NCBI GenBank assembly: GCA_009705165.1
Contig: WLCU01000085.1
Span: 1-5,025 of the forward strand
Length of the DNA stretch: 5,025 nt
Source: Actinomycetota bacterium
Lineage (GTDB): Bacteria; Actinomycetota; Actinomycetes; Nanopelagicales; Nanopelagicaceae
Reading direction: 5' to 3'
Positions 1-5,025 of the stretch are shown in pieces. How positions within the stretch are numbered: the first letter of the stretch is position 1; each line of letters opens with the position of its first letter. A program made the position numbers and the translations under genes. A model generated the notes under the pieces. The model was not told the DNA's origin, made no database searches, and saw only the letters and a program-made list of their open reading frames with translations.

Positions 1-701
1 TACCGTTAGGTGGGTTGGTAATTCCTAAAGGTAGCTTGGCTAATCAATGCATAAAACTTTCTACTCCTGCACCTACTGATTCTAATTTAATGGCCGCGGC
101 TGCAACATCAATGCGAAATTTATTTTCCGTCTCGACTTCGATCCAACCGGTATTAAAAGCACCAGCGCCAGTTGCGGTCGATTTGCCTACAGTAAATGGT
201 GGTAATGCTGGAGGCGACAGCAATCTTTCACAGCAGTTAGATGTTGTAGCAAAATTAATTGCAGCTGGTTCGCCCACTAAAGTTTGGTCGGTTTCTTTAG
301 GTGGATTTGATACACATGCGAACGAGGCTAATGCTCAAGCTGAATTACTCGGCGTCGTCTCAACATCGTTAAGCCGATTCTTGAGTCAGCTAAAATCAAC
401 TACAAGATCTAAAGACGTAACAGTTATGGTTTATAGCGAATTTGGCCGACGGGTTAAAGGAAATGCTTCCCAAGGAACAGATCATGGAACCTCCGGGCCT
501 ATGTTTCTACTCGGCGAAAAAGTGAAAGGTGGCTTCTATGGAGATCAACCTTCGCTCTCGAAATTAATAGATGGCGATTTGGCGGTTACGACTGATTTTA
601 GAGATGTATATGCCACTGTCTTGGATTCGATCCTAAAATCTCCGGCTGAACAAACTCTGGGCAAATGGAGTGGGCGAGCAAACTTCCTTCGACCTGATTA
701 A
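1..701 (+). CDS. DUF1501 domain-containing protein, C-terminal part (5' truncated by window edge)
   Basis: This reading frame is open from the left edge (codons start at base 3) to a TAA at 699-701, giving about 232 residues. The true start is probably upstream, because the family is usually well over 350 residues and normally begins with a secretion (often Tat) signal that is not visible here. A TTG at base 15 could be read as a start, but nothing supports it. The visible features are those of DUF1501, a family related to the alkaline phosphatase/sulfatase fold: GFDTH at 303-317 followed by a helix with spaced leucines, SEFGR at 435-449, and GTDHG at 474-488 followed by a glycine-rich GPMFLLGEKVKGGFYG stretch. 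The conserved Asp and His residues are plausible metal ligands. The substrate is unknown. In other bacteria these genes often sit next to a DUF1800 gene, which would lie upstream and outside this window. The gene is convergent with hspR and their ends overlap by 4 nt. Confidence 0.85.
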   Translation, partial: PLGGLVIPKGSLANQCIKLSTPAPTDSNLMAAAATSMRNLFSVSTSIQPVLKAPAPVAVDLPTVNGGNAGGDSNLSQQLDVVAKLIAAGSPTKVWSVSLGGFDTHANEANAQAELLGVVSTSLSRFLSQLKSTTRSKDVTVMVYSEFGRRVKGNASQGTDHGTSGPMFLLGEKVKGGFYGDQPSLSKLIDGDLAVTTDFRDVYATVLDSILKSPAEQTLGKWSGRANFLRPD

Positions 702-1087
702 TTATCGGCCTTATAAACAATAACTTCGGTGCGTTTGCGGCGAGTGATTCCTTTTGGTGGATTGGCTTCAACTAAGGCGTCAACTTCAATTCGAAGTTGG
801 GCTACTTCGATAGCCATGTTGGCCATTGCAGATTCAAGTTCAATAATTCGCTTGATTCCAGCATGATTAATTCCTTCACCAACTAGTTTTTGTACAGCTC
901 TTAGTAATGCAATATCGCGCAGTGAATACCGGCGGTTACGTCCTTCGGTGCGTGAAGGTGAAACTAAACCTAAGCGATCATATTGTCGCAATGTTTGTGG
1001 ATGTAAACCTGAAATCTCTGCCGCAACTGAAATCACATACACAGCTGCATCATCGGCAGGTGCGTCATTTTTTAATTCATCGCTCAT
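698..1087 (-). CDS. hspR: Heat-shock repressor HspR, MerR family
   Basis: This encodes a 129-residue cytoplasmic DNA-binding repressor of the dnaK operon. The MerR-type winged helix-turn-helix is clear: YVISVAAEISGLHPQTLRQY at residues 17-36, then DRLGLVSPSRTEGRNRRYS with the basic wing at about 45-55, then GINHAGIKRIIELE at 72-85. Residues 85-110 look like a dimerisation helix. The tail is basic (RRKRTE) and then hydrophobic (VIVYKADN), as in other HspR proteins. In Streptomyces and Mycobacterium, HspR binds HAIR operators with DnaK as co-repressor, and matching sites lie upstream of dnaK here. The ATG overlaps the dnaJ TGA (ATGA), which suggests translational coupling, and an AAGG lies 7 nt upstream. 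The length is close to the family's usual 120-150 residues. No metal-binding cysteines are present, as expected for HspR rather than a metal- or redox-sensing MerR. As the last gene of the operon it is autoregulated. Confidence 0.96.
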   Translation of the reverse strand: MSDELKNDAPADDAAVYVISVAAEISGLHPQTLRQYDRLGLVSPSRTEGRNRRYSLRDIALLRAVQKLVGEGINHAGIKRIIELESAMANMAIEVAQLRIEVDALVEANPPKGITRRKRTEVIVYKADN

Positions 1088-2007
1088 TGCTTAGCCTTAG
1101 CCGCTAACTCTGCACGTACATCTTGACTAGAAGTTTCCTTTGCAAAAGCTTTAAGTGCATCCAAAGCTTTACCGTCAACGCGTTGGGGAACTTGTACGTC
1201 AACAGTTACTAAAAGATCTCCAGTACTTGCACCCTTAGTAATACCGCGTCCCTTAACTCGCAAAGTACGACCCGATGGAGTTCCGGGTGCAATGCGCACA
1301 GTTACTTCATCGCCACTTAAAACTGGAACTTTTACATCAGCGCCAAGTGCAGCTTCGGCAAAAGTAATAGGTAAAGTCAGTGTTAAGTTTTCACCTTTAC
1401 GCGCAAATAATGGATGCGCCTTTACATGCAAAAGAATAAATAAATCTCCTGGACCAGCTTCTCCGGGAGAACCTTTTCCCTTAACGCGAATCTTTGCGCC
1501 ATCATTTACTCCCGCAGGAACTCGAGCGGTAATGTTTTGTGCTGCGCCACGGTCGGTACCAAGTCGTAAATCTAGATTTGTGCCAAAAATAGATTCGCGA
1601 AAAGTAATTGTGGCTTCGGTTTGTAAATCCTGACCTTTACGAGGTCCACGTCGACCGCCGCCGCCAAATAGATTGGAGAAAATATCTTGCGGATTTCCGC
1701 CACCGAACATGTCTGAAAAATCTCCGCCTTGGAAATTTTGTCCACCCGTTGGCGCTCTAAATCCGCCACGTTCAAATAGCGAACGCGCTTCATCGTATTC
1801 AGCGCGCTTTTTCGGGTCTGAGAGAATTTCATAGGCCTCTGAAATTCCTTTGAACTTTTCCTCTTTTGCCGCATCGCCCTTAGTTTTATCTGGGTGAAGT
1901 TCGCGGGCAAGTGCACGGTACTTCTTTTTAATCTCATCCGGAGCAGCCTTTTTATCTATGCCAAGGGTTTTGTAGAAATCCTTTTCATATAGATCTTTGG
2001 CTGCCAT
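1084..2007 (-). CDS. dnaJ: DnaJ/Hsp40 co-chaperone lacking the zinc-finger domain
   Basis: This 307-residue J-domain protein stimulates DnaK ATPase activity and hands over unfolded substrates. The J domain spans residues 10-75 with the catalytic HPD at 38-40. A Gly/Phe-rich region covers about 78-121 and includes FSDMFGGG and a DIF at 108-110. The substrate-binding C-terminal domains I and II follow from about 125 to 290 (RVPAGVNDGAKIRVKGKG, then GDLFILLHV, HPLFARKGENL, RVKGRG and GDLLVTVDV). The start YEKDFYKTLGI resembles actinobacterial DnaJ1. Oddly, the four CxxCxGxG motifs that normally lie within CTD-I are absent: LRLGTDRGAAQNITARVPAGV joins the two flanks directly, and the protein has no cysteine at all. 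This explains the length, against about 380-400 for zinc-finger DnaJ. It is therefore a CbpA-like (class B) J protein in the position of DnaJ1. GGGAG lies 11 nt before the ATG, inside the end of grpE. The stop overlaps the hspR start. Confidence 0.96.
   Translation of the reverse strand: MAAKDLYEKDFYKTLGIDKKAAPDEIKKKYRALARELHPDKTKGDAAKEEKFKGISEAYEILSDPKKRAEYDEARSLFERGGFRAPTGGQNFQGGDFSDMFGGGNPQDIFSNLFGGGGRRGPRKGQDLQTEATITFRESIFGTNLDLRLGTDRGAAQNITARVPAGVNDGAKIRVKGKGSPGEAGPGDLFILLHVKAHPLFARKGENLTLTLPITFAEAALGADVKVPVLSGDEVTVRIAPGTPSGRTLRVKGRGITKGASTGDLLVTVDVQVPQRVDGKALDALKAFAKETSSQDVRAELAAKAKQ
1095..1098 (-). promoter_or_regulatory. Weak Shine-Dalgarno sequence of hspR
   Basis: AAGG on the minus strand lies 7 nt before the hspR ATG, inside the 3' end of dnaJ. 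Together with the ATGA overlap it suggests coupled translation. Confidence 0.4.
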
Positions 2008-2013
2008 TGCTAA

Positions 2014-2496
2014 TTATTCTCCCGCTGGATCTGTAACTGCAACGCGAGCTGGACGCAAAATACGTTCTTTGAATTTATATCCAGGTTGCAAAATCTTTGA
2101 TGCAGTTGGCACAGCTACATCGGCAGATGTGTCGTGCATTAAAGCTTCGTGAATCTGTGGATCAAAAGCTTCGCCTTCGGTTCCGTATTTTTCTAAACCA
2201 ATGCGGGTAACAATTGAATTAAGTTGATCGGCAACAGCTTTAAAGCCACCAGTGAGTTCGCCGTGTTGTTCCGCGCGATCTACGTCGTCTAAAAGCGCAA
2301 GTAGTTCAGTAAGAACCGCACCGATTGCCATCTCATGCGCCAGCGAACGATCGCGTTCTACGCGCTTGCGATAGTTGGCATATTCAGCTTGGAGTCGCTG
2401 TAAATCACTAGTTAATGTAGCTACCGGATCAGTTACCTGATCCGGCGCTACATCTTCAACTACTGATTCTTCTGTAACCGAAGTTTCTTCGGTCAT
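2014..2496 (-). CDS. grpE: GrpE nucleotide exchange factor
   Basis: This 160-residue cytoplasmic cofactor forms dimers that open the DnaK nucleotide-binding domain to release ADP. The first 25 or so residues are acidic and probably disordered (many E and D). A long helix that forms the coiled-coil stalk follows, including LQRLQAEYANYRKRVERDR at 32-50. The four-helix segment contains LLALLDDVDRAEQHGE (65-80). The beta head carries the family signature: GLEKYGTEGEAFDPQIHEAL (100-119) and ILQPGYKFKERILRPARVAV (135-154). It is shorter than the E. coli (197) and mycobacterial (about 235) proteins, mostly because the N- and C-terminal tails are shorter. All core parts are present, so I see no truncation. 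Its ATG shares one base with the dnaK TAA (TAATG) and there is no convincing Shine-Dalgarno sequence, so translation probably depends on reinitiation after dnaK. The dnaJ ATG follows after 6 nt. Confidence 0.97.
   Translation of the reverse strand: MTEETSVTEESVVEDVAPDQVTDPVATLTSDLQRLQAEYANYRKRVERDRSLAHEMAIGAVLTELLALLDDVDRAEQHGELTGGFKAVADQLNSIVTRIGLEKYGTEGEAFDPQIHEALMHDTSADVAVPTASKILQPGYKFKERILRPARVAVTDPAGE
2019..2023 (-). promoter_or_regulatory. Shine-Dalgarno sequence of dnaJ
   Basis: GGGAG on the minus strand lies 11 nt before the dnaJ ATG and inside the last codons of grpE. The spacing is slightly long but usable. It supports the start at 2007. Confidence 0.55.
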
Positions 2497-4316
2497 TACG
2501 CTTCATCCACCACTTCAGCGTCTTCAACGCCATCTTCATTTGGAGTTGATTCGCCTTCAGCAGCTGCTCCTGCATACAACGCAGCTCCAAGAGCTTGGCT
2601 GACAGTTGCAACCTTTTCAGTTGCTGACTTAATCATTTCGTAGTTTGAACCACCAAGTGCGGTTTTCAACTCAACAAGTGCGGCTTCAGTTTCTGTTTTC
2701 TTCTCAAGGGCATCACCTGTCGACAACTTCTCTTCGTTGTCTTTAATGAATTTTTCAGTTGAGTAAAGAAGTGAATCACCCGCGTTGCGAATCTCAGCTT
2801 CTTCTTTACGCTGACGATCTTCTTCAGCATGTGATTCTGCATCAGCCATCATGCGTTCAATCTCTTCTTTAGAAAGTGCGGAGCCACCTGTAATGGTCAT
2901 GCTCTGTTCTTTTCCAGTTCCAAGATCTTTTGCAGATACGTGAACGATTCCATTTGCATCGATATCGAAAGTAACTTCGATTTGTGGAATTCCACGTGGT
3001 GCAGGTGGCAGACCGGTTAGTTCGAACATGCCAAGTTTCTTGTTATAAGCGGCCATTTCGCGCTCACCTTGGTATGCCTGAATCTGTACCGCTGGCTGAT
3101 TGTCATCTGCAGTTGTAAATACTTCGCTGCGCTTTGTAGGGATAGTTGTGTTGCGTTCGATTAACTTAGTCATAACGCCGCCCTTAGTTTCAATACCAAG
3201 AGATAGTGGTGTCACATCAAGTAAAAGAACATCTTTAACTTCACCCTTTAGAACACCTGCTTGTAGTGATGCACCAACAGCTACAACTTCATCAGGGTTT
3301 ACGCCCTTGTTTGGCTCTTTTCCGCCTGTTAATTCCTTTACAAGCTCGACAACAGCTGGCATACGTGTTGATCCACCAACAAGTACAACTGATTCGATCT
3401 TATTAATTGGAATTCCAGCATCTTTTAGAACTGCCTGGAAAGGCTTCTTGCAACGTTCTAGCAATGCAGAAGTTAACTGCTGAAACTGTGCACGAGTAAT
3501 TGTTTCATCAAGGAATAGTGGATTCTTTTCAGCATCCACCGTGATGTAAGGCAAGTTAATTGATGCTGACTGTGAAGATGAAAGTTCGATCTTTGCTTTT
3601 TCAGCAGCTTCACGAATACGTTGCATCGCCATCTTGTCTTTAGTTAAATCAATTCCGTTTTGTGAACCGAAAGTTGTAACGAGGTGATCAACTAGTGCTT
3701 GATCCCAGTCATCGCCACCAAGGTTGTTATCACCATTAGTTGCTTTAACTTCTACAACGCCGTCACCGATTTCTAGAAGTGAAACGTCAAATGTTCCACC
3801 GCCAAGGTCGAAGACAAGAATTGTTTGTTCTTTGTCAGCCTTATCAAGACCATATGCGAGCGCTGCTGCAGTTGGTTCGTTGATAATGCGTAAAACGTTT
3901 AGGCCAGCAATTTCACCGGCTTCTTTAGTTGCTTGACGTTGTGCGTCATTGAAATATGCAGGGACGGTAATAACTGCATCGGTGACAGTTTCACCAAGGT
4001 ATGACTCTGCATCGCGCTTTAGCTTTTGCAAAACACGTGCTGAAATTTCTTGTGGCGTGTATTTCTTGCCATCAATATCGGTAGTCCAGCTAGTGCCCAT
4101 GTGGCGCTTTACTGAACGAATGGTGCGATCAACGTTTGTTACTGACTGGCGCTTGGCCACTTCACCAACAAGTACTTCGCCATTTTTTGCGAAAGCGACG
4201 ATCGACGGGGTCGTACGGGCGCCTTCAGCGTTGGCGATAACGGTGGGTTCTCCACCTTCCAAGACCGATACGCAACTGTTAGTGGTACCTAGGTCGATTC
4301 CAACTGCTCTAGCCAT
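2496..4316 (-). CDS. dnaK: Molecular chaperone DnaK (Hsp70)
   Basis: This complete 606-residue Hsp70 is an ATP-dependent cytoplasmic chaperone that binds exposed hydrophobic peptides. All three Hsp70 signatures are present: IDLGTTNS (7-14), [14 protein letters not shown] (168-181) and [15 protein letters not shown] (310-324). The nucleotide-binding domain (1-360) is followed by the allosteric linker DVLLLDV (362-368), the beta-sandwich substrate domain (to about 480) and a helical, charged lid (about 482-585). The tail is acidic and ends EDAEVVDEA, like other actinobacterial DnaK proteins. The segment [20 protein letters not shown] lacks the roughly 24-residue insertion seen in the E. coli protein, a known difference of monoderm Hsp70s. 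Cys15 sits in the phosphate loop, as in E. coli DnaK; the other cysteine is Cys289. The ATG at 4314-4316 has AAAAGGAG 10 nt upstream, which fixes the start. It is first in the operon and is probably co-repressor for HspR. Confidence 0.99.
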   Translation of the reverse strand: MARAVGIDLGTTNSCVSVLEGGEPTVIANAEGARTTPSIVAFAKNGEVLVGEVAKRQSVTNVDRTIRSVKRHMGTSWTTDIDGKKYTPQEISARVLQKLKRDAESYLGETVTDAVITVPAYFNDAQRQATKEAGEIAGLNVLRIINEPTAAALAYGLDKADKEQTILVFDLGGGTFDVSLLEIGDGVVEVKATNGDNNLGGDDWDQALVDHLVTTFGSQNGIDLTKDKMAMQRIREAAEKAKIELSSSQSASINLPYITVDAEKNPLFLDETITRAQFQQLTSALLERCKKPFQAVLKDAGIPINKIESVVLVGGSTRMPAVVELVKELTGGKEPNKGVNPDEVVAVGASLQAGVLKGEVKDVLLLDVTPLSLGIETKGGVMTKLIERNTTIPTKRSEVFTTADDNQPAVQIQAYQGEREMAAYNKKLGMFELTGLPPAPRGIPQIEVTFDIDANGIVHVSAKDLGTGKEQSMTITGGSALSKEEIERMMADAESHAEEDRQRKEEAEIRNAGDSLLYSTEKFIKDNEEKLSTGDALEKKTETEAALVELKTALGGSNYEMIKSATEKVATVSQALGAALYAGAAAEGESTPNEDGVEDAEVVDEA

Positions 4317-4326
4317 GTAAGTGGTG

Positions 4327-4334
4327 CTCCTTTT
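4327..4334 (-). promoter_or_regulatory. Shine-Dalgarno sequence of dnaK
   Basis: On the minus strand AAAAGGAG is followed by 10 nt and the dnaK ATG. It is the strongest ribosome binding site in the operon and supports the annotated dnaK start. Confidence 0.85.
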
Positions 4335-4341
4335 ATCTTCG

Positions 4342-4364
4342 CTCGAGCCTGATTTAGGGTCGAG
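4342..4364 (-). repeat. Imperfect hairpin in the dnaK 5' leader
   Basis: On the minus strand, arms CTCGACCCT and AGGCTCGAG flank a 5-nt loop (AAATC). Eight of nine pairs match, with one C-C mismatch inside the stem. It lies 7 nt before the AAAAGGAG ribosome site and in the leader of both proposed transcripts. No U-run follows, so it is not a classical intrinsic terminator, and it does not directly cover the ribosome site. It may stabilise the mRNA or be a protein-binding site. It does not match HAIR (7 of 14) or CIRCE. Confidence 0.5.
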
Positions 4365-4376
4365 GACCTCTTGAAA

Positions 4377-4397
4377 CCTGAGCCGATCATACCCAAA
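4377..4397. promoter_or_regulatory. Possible second, degenerate HAIR operator
   Basis: CCTGAGC-N7-ACCCAAA matches the HAIR consensus CTTGAGT-N7-ACTCAAG at 10 of 14 positions. It is centred 23 bp from the better site, about two helical turns, and the proposed -10 TATGAT lies in and beside its spacer. Streptomyces dnaK promoters carry several HAIR repeats, which makes a second site plausible. On its own the match is weak. Confidence 0.4.
4386..4391 (-). promoter_or_regulatory. Proximal dnaK promoter, -10 element (TATGAT)
   Basis: TATGAT on the minus strand matches five of six bases of the housekeeping -10 consensus and predicts a start near 4378-4380, giving a leader of about 62 nt. No good -35 hexamer is found at 16-18 bp. 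That position falls inside the HAIR site at 4400-4420, as expected for a promoter blocked by HspR. Confidence 0.5.
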
Positions 4398-4399
4398 AG

Positions 4400-4420
4400 G
4401 TTGAGTCGTAGCGACTCAGG
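4400..4420. promoter_or_regulatory. HAIR operator for HspR
   Basis: GTTGAGT (4400-4406), 7 nt, then ACTCAGG (4414-4420) match the HAIR consensus CTTGAGT-N7-ACTCAAG at 12 of 14 positions. The core is also a perfect palindrome: TGAGTCG and CGACTCA around TAG. It lies about 85 bp upstream of the dnaK ATG, over the -35 region of the proximal promoter and just downstream of the proposed distal one. hspR in the same operon supports this reading. Confidence 0.85.
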
Positions 4421-4434
4421 TTTGCTATTAAGGG

Positions 4435-4460
4435 AACCGCTGGCCCCCGCCACTTATTCC
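4435..4460 (-). promoter_or_regulatory. Putative distal dnaK promoter of SigH/SigR (ECF) type
   Basis: On the minus strand GGAAT (4460-4456), exactly 18 nt, and GTT (4437-4435) match the GGAAT-N18-GTT consensus of Streptomyces SigR and mycobacterial SigH promoters. The start would be near 4427-4429, so HAIR at 4400-4420 would lie in the early transcribed region. The mycobacterial dnaK operon is known to be SigH-responsive. Whether this organism has such a sigma factor cannot be seen here. Confidence 0.5.
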
Positions 4461-4482
4461 CGTTCTGCCACAGGTTGGCCGT

Positions 4483-4488
4483 TAATCT
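4483..4488 (+). promoter_or_regulatory. Putative -10 element of a leaderless promoter for the Fe-S protein gene
   Basis: TAATCT fits the actinobacterial TANNNT -10 pattern and ends 6 nt before the ATG at 4495, so transcription would begin at or next to the start codon. The bases just upstream of the ATG (TTCTCC) contain no Shine-Dalgarno sequence, which agrees with leaderless translation. No convincing -35 is seen. Confidence 0.4.
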
Positions 4489-4494
4489 TTCTCC

Positions 4495-5025
4495 ATGAAC
4501 CTGACTCTTGCCGCGCTTTCATATGGAATCACCGTCTTTGCCCTTGGCCTTGTAGCTGTGCGAGTTCGGCAGTTACTGGCAATCTACAAAAAGGGTGCAG
4601 CCGATCCCACACGCGGTGAACATAAAGGCACACGACTGCGTATGGCCTTCCGCGAAATCTTTGGTCACACCAAGATGTTTAATTTTACGGTTGTTGGTTT
4701 TGCGCACTGGTTTGTCATGGTCGGCTTCGTTGTTTTGTTTGGAACTTTAGTCACCGCGTATGGTCAATTAATTAATCCACGTTTTGCTTTGCCGATCATT
4801 GGTCATTTCTGGGTTTATGAATACATCACTGAACTGATTGCTTGGGCAACAGGAATCGGAATAGTAACTTTAATTGGAATTCGACAAGTTACCCGTCTTC
4901 GTAACAAGCGTTCACGTTTTTATGGCAGCGGAATGCTTAAGGCGTATTACGTTGAATTCACAATCTTGCTTATTGTTTTTTGTGTTGTTGCTCTGCGCGG
5001 ACTAGAAGGTGCACTCTCTGAAGAA
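4495..5025 (+). CDS. Membrane Fe-S-binding reductase, heterodisulfide-reductase-like, N-terminal part (3' truncated)
   Basis: This frame is open from an ATG at 4495 to the window end, giving 177 residues. An in-frame TAA at 4483 lies just upstream and there is no other start between, so this ATG is well fixed. The protein begins MNLTLAALSYGITVFALGLV, and four membrane segments are visible at about 3-24, 62-93, 105-130 and 151-170. Between them lie a basic cytoplasmic stretch (REIFGHTKMF) and RLRNKRSRFYGSG. The pattern of a VFGHxKxxxxxxxGxAHxFxxxGF-like segment, then PIIGHFWVYEY, then SRFYGS resembles the N-terminal NarI-like membrane domain of actinobacterial Rv0338c-type proteins. Those continue into ferredoxin-type 4Fe-4S and CCG cysteine domains, which would lie beyond the edge. 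His71 and His104 are candidate haem ligands. A role in electron transfer to or from the quinone pool is inferred. It is transcribed divergently from dnaK. Confidence 0.75.
   Translation, partial: MNLTLAALSYGITVFALGLVAVRVRQLLAIYKKGAADPTRGEHKGTRLRMAFREIFGHTKMFNFTVVGFAHWFVMVGFVVLFGTLVTAYGQLINPRFALPIIGHFWVYEYITELIAWATGIGIVTLIGIRQVTRLRNKRSRFYGSGMLKAYYVEFTILLIVFCVVALRGLEGALSEE

Larger units (their letters stand above)
4374..4423. repeat. Perfect 9-bp inverted repeat flanking the HAIR/-10 region
   Basis: AAACCTGAG (4374-4382) is the exact reverse complement of CTCAGGTTT (4415-4423), with 32 bp between them. Both arms overlap outer halves of the HAIR-like sites, so the repeat may reflect paired HspR half-sites rather than a separate element. 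Confidence 0.6.

Noticed and set aside
44..277. A 77-residue minus-strand frame within the DUF1501 gene.
   Set aside because: It is opposite a frame with clear family motifs further on. It has no supporting ribosome site or homology that I recognise.
907..1107. A 66-residue plus-strand frame opposite hspR and the end of dnaJ.
   Set aside because: It is a shadow of two well-supported genes, with no motif of its own.
1572..1937. A 121-residue minus-strand frame inside dnaJ.
   Set aside because: It lies in another frame of dnaJ, which is clearly coding by its conserved domains. The product is basic, without recognisable motifs.
3100..4320. Three long open frames on the plus strand opposite dnaK (3100-3483, 3724-3936, 3949-4320).
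   Set aside because: Long antisense frames opposite Hsp70 genes are a well-known by-product of their codon usage. The products are low-complexity, Ser/Thr-rich, and resemble no family I know.
4342..4364. The leader inverted repeat as an additional HAIR, a CIRCE element or a terminator.
   Set aside because: It matches HAIR at only 7 of 14 positions, lacks the TTAGCACTC/GAGTGCTAA arms of CIRCE, and has no U-run after the stem.
4441..4479. Short palindromes TGGC-CCCC-GCCA and GCCA-CAGGT-TGGC between the divergent genes.
   Set aside because: Arms are only 4 bp and such pairs are expected by chance in a GC-rich stretch.
4371..4619. An 82-residue plus-strand frame across the divergent promoter region.
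   Set aside because: It runs through the HAIR site and both promoter candidates and then overlaps the Fe-S protein gene in another frame. It has no ribosome site or family resemblance.

Overview
The window looks like a piece of chromosome from a moderately low-GC actinobacterium. The evidence is the gene order dnaK-grpE-dnaJ-hspR, a MerR-type HspR with a HAIR-like operator at the dnaK promoter, an actinobacterial/monoderm-type DnaK, and a divergent gene resembling the actinobacterial membrane Fe-S reductases of the Rv0338c type. Overall base composition seems close to or below half GC. This would fit streamlined freshwater lineages such as the Nanopelagicales (acI), but that placement is inference.

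Layout. Positions 1-701 (+) hold the 3' end of a DUF1501-family gene. It meets the end of hspR tail to tail, with a 4-nt overlap of the two stop-codon regions. Positions 4316 down to 698 (-) hold a compact four-gene heat-shock operon, dnaK-grpE-dnaJ-hspR. Its junctions are a 1-nt overlap (TAATG), a 6-nt gap and a 4-nt overlap (ATGA). The 178 bp at 4317-4494 form a divergent regulatory region. Positions 4495-5025 (+) hold the 5' end of a gene for a membrane protein that matches the N-terminus of the Fe-S-binding/heterodisulfide-reductase-like family.

How it works together. DnaK is the ATP-driven chaperone, DnaJ delivers substrates and stimulates ATP hydrolysis, and GrpE exchanges nucleotide. 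HspR is expected to repress the operon through HAIR sites with DnaK as co-repressor, so free DnaK closes the loop. The upstream region supports this in detail. There is a 12/14 HAIR match, a second degenerate HAIR-like site 23 bp away that brackets a TATGAT -10, and further upstream a perfect GGAAT-N18-GTT match to the SigH/SigR thiol-oxidative/heat ECF promoter consensus. The 5' leader also holds an imperfect 9-bp hairpin.

Main oddity. The operon's DnaJ has no zinc-finger domain and no cysteine, unlike the usual actinobacterial DnaJ1. I see no mobile element, CRISPR array, tRNA or rRNA, and nothing that I can defend as an entirely new system.
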